A DNA stretch of 64,000 bases, taken from Zhengitettix transpicula. Taxonomy: Eukaryota > Arthropoda > Insecta > Orthoptera > Tetrigidae. The first letter of the stretch is position 1, and the number at the start of each line of letters is the position of its first letter. The stretch spans positions 220,564,746 through 220,628,745 of the forward strand of contig CM073590.1 of NCBI GenBank assembly GCA_037074705.1, in the 5' to 3' direction. The notes under the pieces were generated by a model. The model ran no database searches and had not been told where the DNA came from. It saw only the letters and a program-made list of their open reading frames with translations. The translations under genes were made by a program, and so were the position numbers. Shown here piece by piece: positions 54,804 through 59,700 of this stretch.

Positions 54804-55585
54804 GTAACGGACTTTAATTTGGTGATGATGTCACTGTCACATTCGATATTGGATAGTGACAGAAATAAATAGGAGAAAGGTGGCAATATGCTTTTATCAG
54901 ATGTATATCCTTAGGTATAGAATTATGCACAAAGAAAAGCACATTTTAAATACACGGAGAAGAAAGGACAAAGAAGGAAATACTGAAAATATTTGACTTT
55001 TTCTACCTTATTTCACCATGCATTGAACATATGCTTTTCTCTGTTTGTAATGCCCAAGAATATGCGTTCAAGTAAAAGCATGTTCCCACCTTTCTCCTAT
55101 TATATCTTTCATACATATATATACAATGTTAGGAACTAATTTGGTGATGAAGTCACATTCGATCTGTATAGTGAGCAGGGATAGAAATAAATAGGAGAAA
55201 TAGGAGGATTACGTTCCCTGCTTTGAACATGTGCTTTTCTTTGTGCATGATTCTACACCTGAGCATATGAATTCACATACAGAATAATCCTCCTATTTAT
55301 TTCTATCCTTCCTCACTATTCAAGATAGAATGTGACTTTGTCACCAAATTAATCTCTAACATTGAATTTATTCCTTAATGGATGCTCCTAATAAATATAA
55401 ATATATATATTAATCAGGAATAAGTTCAGATCTTCCTTCCTGTCAAAAGGGGCTCAGGCTCTTGAAAATTTGTACTTTTACCTATGCTAGACTAGACCAA
55501 CTATTTATTTTGGGTAAGTCAGCATCGCTACCTCATTTTCCTATCCAAATGTCTTATTTAATTTGACCTCAGCACATTTTCCTTA

Positions 55586-55632
<47 letters not shown>

Positions 55633-58359
55633 GCACACACACACACACATATTACATATCAGCAACAAAGAATGTTGTACCATTATCAAATTAATTAATT
55701 AATGTTGACAGCAAAGAAAGATAGAGAGCATTGAATTATCGTTAAATTGAGATTTGGCATCACCATATAGGATAGTAAAGGAGCATGTCAATTTTTCAAG
55801 TACCTAACCCCCCTCCCTCAAGATGGAACTAGACTGCACCTTATGTGGGCTGACCACACAGTTGGTAAGTAGATAATAAAATTAAAAATTCTTAAAGTAG
55901 ATATGTACTGTATATGGTTAAAAAATGGAAAAATATTGAAAGGGTGAGGATAAATTCCTCAATATGAAGTTAATGCCAAACTGAATTATCAAGAGTGTAT
56001 GTGTTTGAGATTCTGAGTTGTCTAAATTAAATAAAACGGCTTCCATGCAATATAATGAGGATTATTAATACACACATATAAATATATTTTTATGTGAAAG
56101 TAGGTTAGATACAGCTGTTTGTTACTAAACAACTACTATAATCCCAAACAAATTAAAGGAAGAACAATTATAATACAATACATGATTTAGTTAGAAGTTA
56201 TTTATAAGATAAACACTTCCATTAATATGCTTATTATGTCTCTTATATGTAAGTAAAAATATTTTGAAAATTAATATTTTATCTGTTTTTCCTTAAATAT
56301 GTTATGAATGATTTAGTGAATACTTACAGATGACAGAAGATTCCATGATAAATACTACCAAGAACCATAGATAGCCAATAGCGACAGAGAAAGAGAAGTG
56401 TGTTAAATACACATGCAAACATCATGCTTGTTATAAGTCGATGCAAAGCTGAGTGCAAGAGCAACCAACCTCCGAGCATTGAGAAGGGGAACACAGGGGG
56501 AGGTAGGCAACCACTTACACGAGTCATACAGCCCGTCTGAGTCTGCAAACGACACGGCCAAAACAAACAGAAAACAAAAAAAATACAACTGCTGGATAAA
56601 AACTTCAACATCTATAATCATAGAAATTACTTTTTTCTAAACAAAAAATACAGTAAATAATACATTCAAATTTTATAACATATATAATACTCCTAATTCA
56701 AAAACATAAAAATTCATTCTAAATATCACATTTAATCTAACATTTAAATAAATACTGAGTGCACTGTTTAATACAATTTATGAACACCTGTGATAAAATT
56801 ACATTTTATTTCATGTATAACATAACATAGTTTTTGGAACTTGATGTACAGAAATTGTTAAAGTACCCAATCAATATAAATCGATTTTAACAGATAACTT
56901 CTTATCAGAGTGACAATAACAAATATGAAGAAGGGTTTATAGTTTCATTATTCTCCTCCTTGTAATAATGTTAATTAATACACACCAAAGTTAATGTTGG
57001 CACAAAAGTGAACCTTCTAAATTTTTAAATATTTCTTAGCCAGACATTAAACAAAGAATAGAGCAATTATTTACCTCATGTATCTATTATTACAAGAATA
57101 AATCAAACCACCATAATTCCATGTCTTTCAATGAACTCATAAATGCAGAATTTCACCTAGACACAATCTATCGATATTAACAATGAGTGCCAAAACTTAA
57201 CCTGTGTTTTATTGATTTTATTTGGTTTATTGTGAATACTTTAAGTTTGGTTTGTAAAATTGAAATATGTTCTTTTATCAGTTTGAACTACTGACAAATC
57301 AATATTAAAAATTTTCACAATTCACAAAAAATTTTTATCCATGTAAAAATGAGGTTTCTAATAAATTACATTTAATATATCAAAAACTACCTCAAAAGCA
57401 ACATCCATGAATACTGTTAAACATACTACATCATTACTTCTACATAGTATTCTATTCATGCATCTGTTAAATATTTGTTGTAAATATAAATGGAATACAA
57501 TAGATAAGTCAAAACTATTCCCCAACTATCAAATTGTTTTTAAAAGTCCTTATCAATGCAAATTTATCAGAGGTGTTCGTTCAATAGCTAAAAAATGGAT
57601 ACAGTATTATACATTTTCACAGGGCTAATTTACTACATGCTAAATCTAATGTCAGGCACACAATGCAGACATTGTATGTTCCTACATGAACTGAAGAAAC
57701 AGCAATAACATTTAGACATCAATAACAACAACCACCCTTGCACACTTGCACAGAACAGCAACTTCAGCAAGCCAACCAGCAGGGAAGAATCATTTCATCT
57801 GTAAGACAAAACACTTCCCATGTGCCTAGTTCATAGTAATGTAAAAATCAGGTACATCACACACGCTGTACCCAGTGTTTTAAAAAACTTTTTAATGTAG
57901 ATCACTGAAACACTGATTACAATAACAGAGACAGGGGTTTTCAGAATATAAGTAGATATAGATTACTTCCCATTACTGAGAATATCTTACAAAATATGTC
58001 AGTTAAATTAAAATATTGATATTTATATATTTACTATATACAACACACATCCCTTATAATGCTGGTAATTAAAAGTAACAAAAATTGAATTGCATGTCTT
58101 CTACATAATATATAAAAATAGAAAAAATAAAATACTATGTCTTAAAAGACAAGAGATAAAAATTATTTATATTATTTGAATACAACTGTGACTAAGAATA
58201 TGAAGTATGTAAATCCTAAAATGGAACTCACTTCTTTTCCCATCAGTTATTACTTGTTCACAGTCATCGGTCCTAGTACTGACGGGACATTTAAAAAGTG
58301 CTCCAGAGCGCTGAGTCCCTGGCTGTAAGTTTTCTCCCAAAGGTGCTCCAACCAATAAC
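36756..58359 (-). CDS. mew: Integrin alpha subunit, laminin-binding (alpha-PS1) type, 5'-incomplete
   Basis: Eighteen exons (listed separately) join with canonical GT/AG junctions and matching phases into one frame of about 1044 codons, numbered here from the first visible residue. The product should be a type I membrane receptor that pairs with a beta integrin and links basement membrane to the cytoskeleton. Visible parts: propeller blades from LLVGAP (1) to about 440; calcium loops DINGD (268), DINQDGYED (about 332) and DLDQNGYPD (396); thigh, calf-1 and calf-2; a dibasic site RVRR (871-874) for heavy/light-chain cleavage; a transmembrane helix (about 990-1014); and KLGFFKRRRP. There is no inserted I domain. 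QWLGVTVRSQ, GGKVMVCAHRY and the CxGR-HEQFGYCQAG stretch resemble the alpha-3/6/7 and PS1 class rather than the RGD class. The signal peptide exon is missing. The family assignment is very secure; mew orthology is inferred. Confidence 0.95.
37173..37299 (-). CDS. mew: Integrin alpha exon: membrane-proximal calf-2
   Basis: Residues 931-972. LWNATLVEDYPKVDSV matches the family's x-RLWN-x-T/S-F motif and carries a potential N-glycosylation site (NAT). The exon ends in an acidic juxtamembrane stretch. Acceptor GAACAG, donor GTATTT. Confidence 0.94.
37371..37465 (-). CDS. mew: Integrin alpha exon: light-chain cysteine motif
   Basis: Residues 899-930. SCSKGSAKCIRFRCTIRNL is the conserved C-x(n)-C-x-x-x-x-C light-chain motif of integrin alphas. 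It is followed by EALITIRA and the split codon for R. Acceptor TTTCAG, donor GTAAAT. Confidence 0.95.
37680..37906 (-). CDS. mew: Integrin alpha exon: heavy-chain tail and dibasic cleavage site
   Basis: Residues 824-898. A Pro/Glu/Asp-rich linker (PLENLMEPPEENTTDSDSDE) runs into IRVRRDTEM. R-V-R-R followed by D is a furin-type site in the place where PS1 and alpha-3/6/7 subunits are cut into heavy and light chains. The rest, VRIDKDGRRKHVVTM, starts the light chain. Acceptor TTTCAG, donor GTTAGT. Confidence 0.94.
38080..38395 (+). mobile_element. Foldback family A copy
   Basis: It shares the CACTTCACTTTCAGGTAAGC arm, the CAACCTATCTCTC stretch and the GATTGCAATTATATA end with the 26.8-kb copy. 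It also has the small hairpin GGAGGCTGAGAGCCTCC near 38265-38281. It lies in an integrin intron. Confidence 0.65.
39197..39223. repeat. (TA)n microsatellite next to a splice donor
   Basis: A TA tract abutting the donor of the 39226 integrin exon on the intron side. Confidence 0.9.
39226..39452 (-). CDS. mew: Integrin alpha exon: calf-2 domain
   Basis: Residues 748-823. SRVLHMYRIYNEGPWRIG and DVIVDWPVQVANNKPQGKW are the classic calf-2 strands (x-H-x-Y-x-V-x-N-x-G-P). KWLLYLVEAP precedes the heavy-chain tail. The donor GTAATA sits directly against a (TA)n microsatellite. Acceptor TTTTCAG. Confidence 0.95.
40369..40610 (-). CDS. mew: Integrin alpha exon: calf-1 to calf-2
   Basis: Residues 667-747. 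It holds the C-x(n)-C-x-LGNPF motif of all integrin alphas (LVLCNLGNPFKK), then ILIRFDPKDLEDTES and VFANSTSEE with a potential glycosylation site. It ends EISIK plus two bases. Acceptor TTTTCAG, donor GTATGA. Confidence 0.95.
40686..40834 (-). CDS. mew: Integrin alpha exon: calf-1 domain
   Basis: Residues 618-666. LTLGKDQELKLNISV and NEPAYEAQLFVAHPASLSYI match the conserved calf-1 strands (N-x-G/E-x-x-AYE). Acceptor ATACAG, donor GTAAGT. Confidence 0.95.
41636..41870 (-). CDS. mew: Integrin alpha exon: thigh domain, second half
   Basis: Residues 539-617, ENTRDIQSPISF to TPHLEQ. It includes SFRLSYTLV, the pre-genu phrase FPILNQQEASKIF, the paired cysteines FQKECGSNEICESEL that begin calf-1, and the knee region. 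Acceptor TTTTCAG, donor GTATGT. Confidence 0.94.
42631..42880 (-). CDS. mew: Integrin alpha exon: thigh domain, first half
   Basis: Residues 456-538, FTFSTCCTIKS through EEETVFIK. The family's conserved C-F thigh strand is present with an extra cysteine pair (CC). VTLNYSIEAETFDNRKK and the disulfide in LTHCEEE follow the usual thigh pattern. Acceptor CTTTCAG, donor GTAAAC. Confidence 0.92.
42881..44371 (-). other. Integrin intron, no recognised content
   Basis: AT-rich and CpG-poor, with a poly-C run near 43435-43445 and a stretch of higher complexity at about 43450-43960 that may be an old repeat. A 62-codon minus-strand frame here does not fit the integrin splice phases. Confidence 0.4.
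44372..44628 (-). CDS. mew: Integrin alpha exon: third calcium loop and propeller end
   Basis: Residues 370-455. ILRAEDLPVGARGIRTFGYS leads to the calcium loop DLDQNGYPD, the strand LLVGAYEQDTVVLIRARP, and the propeller-thigh linker. The CKRFPDIDQTC pair at the start of the thigh is completed by the first base of the next exon. Acceptor TTTTTAG, donor GTGAGT. Confidence 0.95.
45303..45825 (+). repeat. Dispersed repeat with similarity to 4435-4675
   Basis: The start, GGTACTTGTCCCATGCC, is the complement of GGCGTGGGACAAGTACC at 4434. The end has GTGGTGGCAACTCCC and TTTAATAGCA, matching 4435-4675 on the other strand. A poly-G/(GA) tract (45539-45565) lies in the middle. It sits in an integrin intron and is visibly richer in GC than its surroundings. 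Class unknown. Confidence 0.6.
45974..46115 (-). CDS. mew: Integrin alpha exon: second calcium-binding FG-GAP repeat
   Basis: Residues 323-369, FGFAITNLGDINQDGYED then IAVGVPYDGFGAVFVYLG. The DxNxDGxxD loop is complete, with all expected acidic and amide ligands. Acceptor TTTTAAG, donor GTCTGC, which is weaker than its neighbours. Confidence 0.95.
46302..46448 (-). CDS. mew: Integrin alpha exon: propeller blade 5
   Basis: Residues 274-322, RSDLIVGAPFYF to TGPPES plus two bases. It completes the first calcium loop and gives the sheet GGAVYVYTDL. An insertion ENCNNTVNCNK contains a potential glycosylation site and a cysteine pair. Acceptor TTTACAG, donor GTATTA. Confidence 0.95.
46635..46842 (-). 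CDS. mew: Integrin alpha exon: propeller blade 4, first calcium loop begins
   Basis: Residues 205-273, MSVAGGNFFG to AAADINGD plus two bases. The sheet YATGAPRSEETGQVLIF and the repeat start FASSFGYEVAAADINGD are typical FG-GAP sequence. The DxNxD calcium loop is split by the next intron and finished by KRSD. Acceptor TTTACAG, donor GTAAGT. Confidence 0.95.
47030..47180 (+). mobile_element. Family C element, single arm
   Basis: Has TTTAATTTGGTGATGAAGTC, GAAAGATAGAAATAAATAGG and TGTGCACAAAGAAAAGCATA in the same order as the palindromic family C copy, but no matching second arm. Confidence 0.6.
47240..47440. mobile_element. Family B foldback copy in an integrin intron
   Basis: Arms at about 47246-47281 and 47347-47384 are inverted copies (GACTTACCTGAAATC and GATTTCAGGTAAGTC) around GGGGGCTCAGGCCCTC. 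The usual tail CACATTTTCCTTAAGTAT follows. In the gene's sense strand the left arm reads TTTCAG|GTAAGT. Confidence 0.7.
47448..47660. mobile_element. Foldback family A copy with GGAGGCTGAGAGCCTCC hairpins
   Basis: Starts TTGCAATATTGG like the 26.8-kb copy, followed by AAAGAGAGATAGGTTGTGGC. It then has two or three copies of the GAGGCTGAGAGCCTCC hairpin followed by AAAATTTGAA, and ends in a (TA)n tract. It lies inside an integrin intron. Confidence 0.65.
47633..47660. repeat. (TA)n microsatellite
   Basis: A TA tract at the end of the family A copy inside an integrin intron. Confidence 0.9.
48313..48539 (-). CDS. mew: Integrin alpha exon: propeller blade 3 and X-region
   Basis: Residues 129-204, from AHEQFGYCQAG to SKYSYLG. 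VIGTPGPYTWRGTVF is the blade 3 sheet. The following stretch (FYYAPMQDSG and onward, before YSYLG) lies where vertebrate alpha-6 and alpha-7 place alternatively spliced X1/X2 exons. Here it is continuous with the rest of the exon. Acceptor TTTACAG, donor GTTTGT (weaker). Confidence 0.93.
49420..49577. mobile_element. 158-bp hAT-type MITE
   Basis: The terminal inverted repeats are CAGTGGCATAGCATGG and its near-complement. The flanks TGCTATAT (49412-49419) and TGCTATCT (49578-49585) are an 8-bp target duplication with one mismatch. The CAGTGGC ends and duplication length indicate a hAT-mobilised miniature element, inside the integrin intron between the 48313 and 49653 exons. Confidence 0.85.
49653..49780 (-). 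CDS. mew: Integrin alpha exon: VCAHRY segment
   Basis: Residues 86-128, starting VCAHRYIKNG, then a GxCY strand and a loop containing KSWEPCKGRP. The two cysteines in ICY and EPC match a propeller disulfide of laminin-type alpha subunits. Acceptor TTTGCAG, donor GTAAGT. Confidence 0.94.
50725..50828 (-). CDS. mew: Integrin alpha exon: propeller blade 2 start
   Basis: Thirty-four codons, IDSTELSPP to GGKVM, residues 52-85. QWLGVTVRSQ is the conserved strand of the second propeller repeat, and GGKVM continues into VCAHRY of the next exon. The acceptor is TTTACAG and the donor GTAAGA. A 7.4-kb intron separates it from the 58232 exon. Confidence 0.94.
52568..52699 (+). pseudogene. Unidentified coding-like fragment in an integrin intron
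   Basis: On the plus strand, antisense to integrin, a 43-codon frame ends at TAA 52697. After ML it reads HLQFPCCRRIDGKPHDGFCN and then PGFIAEAVNDIKDTE. The dense Cys/Gly/Pro pattern and balanced codons stand out from the AT-rich intron. An acceptor-like CATGCTGCAG precedes GAGAATCG, so it might be a last exon of an antisense gene. The family was not recognised. Confidence 0.3.
53005..53687. mobile_element. Non-autonomous hAT-like element with perfect 8-bp target duplication
   Basis: The ends are GGCGTAGCTAGGG on the left and its complement CCCTAGCTACGCC on the right, the typical hAT terminal sequence. TCTTCTAC flanks both sides (52997-53004 and 53688-53695) as an exact 8-bp target-site duplication, the size hAT transposases make. 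The 683-bp body has no transposase frame. It sits in the large integrin intron. Confidence 0.85.
54757..54800. repeat. (TA)n microsatellite
   Basis: A TA tract that follows GTAT repeats and immediately precedes a family C element. Confidence 0.95.
54800..55110. mobile_element. Foldback family C copy
   Basis: Contains TTTAATTTGGTGATGATGTC, AGAAATAAATAGGAGAAAGG and AGAATTATGCACAAAGAAAA. The last part, ending CCACCTTTCTCCTATTATA, is inverted against the first. It starts directly after a (TA)n tract. Confidence 0.6.
55124..55365. mobile_element. Foldback MITE family C, palindromic copy
   Basis: CAATGTTAGGAACTAATTTG on the left mirrors AAATTAATCTCTAACATTG on the right. The arms continue through GAAGTCACATTCGATC-like and ATAGAAATAAATAGGAG-like sequence. 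Related partial copies lie at about 47030-47180 and 54800-55110, all beside TA tracts. Confidence 0.75.
55425..55590 (+). mobile_element. Family B element, degenerate copy
   Basis: Shares GTTCAGATCTTCCTTCCTG, GGGGCTCAGGCTC, ACTAGACCAACTA, GGTAAGTCAGCATCGC and CACATTTTCCTTAA with the 26.6- and 47.3-kb copies, and ends in the same way at a (TA)n tract. Confidence 0.65.
55589..55650. repeat. (TA)n(CA)n microsatellite
   Basis: A TA tract followed by CA repeats, directly after a family B element end. Confidence 0.95.
56519..56542 (-). CDS. mew: Predicted 24-nt microexon of the integrin alpha gene
   Basis: A pyrimidine-rich tract ending TTTGCAG stands directly before 24 bases, which are followed by the strong donor GTAAGT. 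The length is a multiple of three and the phase matches both neighbours: the spliced frame reads NSDGLYDSS between DGKR and IDSTELSPP, with no stop. Without it the junction reads DGKRTIDST, which is also open, so the microexon could be constitutive or a cassette adding eight residues to a surface loop of propeller blade 1-2. There is no transcript evidence here. Confidence 0.6.
58232..58359 (-). CDS. mew: Integrin alpha exon: propeller blade 1 end
   Basis: First exon found, residues 1-42, beginning LLVGAPLGEN and ending TDGKR plus one base. The acceptor is CTTGAAG and the donor GTGAGT. LLVGAP is the conserved end of the first propeller sheet, and the paired cysteines (LFKC and DDCE) match the disulfide of the family. 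The entering phase needs two bases from an upstream exon, which would carry the signal peptide and the FG-GAP start. I did not find that exon between 58360 and 64000. Confidence 0.93.
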
Positions 58360-58930
58360 CTTCAAGAGTTGAAAAATATTTTTTGAGTAATTGTTAATAA
58401 AGTAATATTTTTCTGATATTTGAAACTACTGAATGTAAACAATAGTATGAAATTTATAAAACAATTATTACAATTATATGTACCACTTGACTGTTTGAAT
58501 ATTGTTAAATTGGACAAATTGTTATCCAAAATATTTGGTAAACAGTTCCATAATTACTGTTGAATTACTATTTTAAACTTCATATCTTACTTGTAAATAT
58601 TAAATTAATACAGCATTTATAAGAAATCAATATAGTATATTTTTAAAGCAGAGTAAAGTTCTTCATTACAAAGAGCCACAATATTAAATAAACAGTTTAC
58701 TAGCTTATTATAATCATATATTGGTACAATGAAGGTATTTATGGAAAATATTTTAATATTAATTTAGAATGCTTAGAAATTCTAAATAATATGTTTAAGT
58801 CATTCTCAATTCTTTATTTCTTCCAAATAATTAGAAAACAATCATATAGTGCCTTATTTTCTTTGAATGAAACATGTTGATATATAGGTCGGTTAAAAAA
58901 TTAAGAAATGGTAAAATAAAAATGAGAAGT
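58360..58930. other. Upstream intron sequence, nothing seen
   Basis: CpG-poor AT-rich sequence directly upstream of the first recognised integrin exon. It contains no signal-peptide exon and no repeat I can name. Confidence 0.4.
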
Positions 58931-58934
58931 TTTT

Positions 58935-59700
58935 AAACAGATAACTTGTCAAGATTAACTCTCACTGTTTCAAAGTAGAGAACTTGGATCAAGATGGCTA
59001 TGTCATCTGCAAAAAGAGCTGTTAAACTATTGGAGAGTTTAGGGATATCATGGGTGTATAGAGGTTATAGAAATGGGCCAAGAACACTCTCTTGGGAAAC
59101 ACCTGAAAGGATAGGATTTGGTTATATAGTTGTTATATTTGACAGAAAATGAGTGGTTAGAAAAGTAATTGGTCATGAGTCGGAAGTAAGTCTCTGTTAT
59201 GTGGGGGTTTAGTTTGAAGAGAATAGTAGGATGATGTACTTTGTTGAAGGCTTTGTCCAATTCAAGGAATCCTGTTAGACTCATTTTTGTTTTCAAATGA
59301 TGAGTAGATGTTATCAGTGACTTTGTAGAGGAGTAGCGGGCAAGACCGTTTAGAACGAAAACCGCATTGCTTGTTGGGGATTAAGTGAGATAAATGGGTT
59401 TTTAGTTTTGGTAACAGAAGTTTTTAGAAGATTTTGGATAAGGTAGGGAGAATACTTATTGGTCAGTAATTTATTGGATTATAAATTTAGGTTTGTGGGG
59501 TTTTGGAAGCATGACTATAATCAGCTTAGTGGAAAGTCAGTGGTTTTGGTAATGGCATTGAAGATTTGTGTTATTAGAACTATTTCTTTGGTAGGGAGTG
59601 CTTTGAGTTGATTATTTGTGATTTGATAATGACCTGGTGCTGCTTTGCTTTTGAGTTTACGGATGACGTAATGAATGTTGCTTTTCGCCAGTGGAGTAAA
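58935..59700 (-). pseudogene. Decayed non-LTR retrotransposon reverse transcriptase fragment
   Basis: Broken minus-strand frames read as a LINE-type reverse transcriptase. At the 5' end (near 59650) is KSKAAPGHYQITNNQLKALP, the usual finger-domain start. At about 59270 is FLELDKAFNKV, where families of this kind have a catalytic Asp after FL (here Glu). At 59002-59013 is FADD, the catalytic box. Frameshifts and stops lie between these blocks, and no ORF1, endonuclease or tail is visible, so it is a dead fragment. Jockey-like clade is a guess. Confidence 0.8.

Larger units (their letters stand above)
50829..56518 (-). other. Large integrin intron with transposons
   Basis: Part of the 7.4-kb intron between propeller exons. 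It holds the 683-bp hAT-like element (53005-53687), the coding-like fragment at 52568-52699, family C foldback copies (54800-55365), a family B copy (55425-55590) and long (TA)n tracts. The remainder is plain AT-rich sequence. Confidence 0.6.

Noticed and set aside
54674..54886. 70-codon frame with poly(Tyr-Ile)
   Set aside because: It is a translated (TA)n microsatellite and family C element sequence.
56324..56611. A 95-codon frame with a signal-peptide-like start (MLKFLSSSCIFFVFCLFW)
   Set aside because: The hydrophobic start is the translated pyrimidine tract of the 24-nt microexon acceptor, and the frame crosses that exon's donor. It does not link to the integrin frame as a signal peptide exon.
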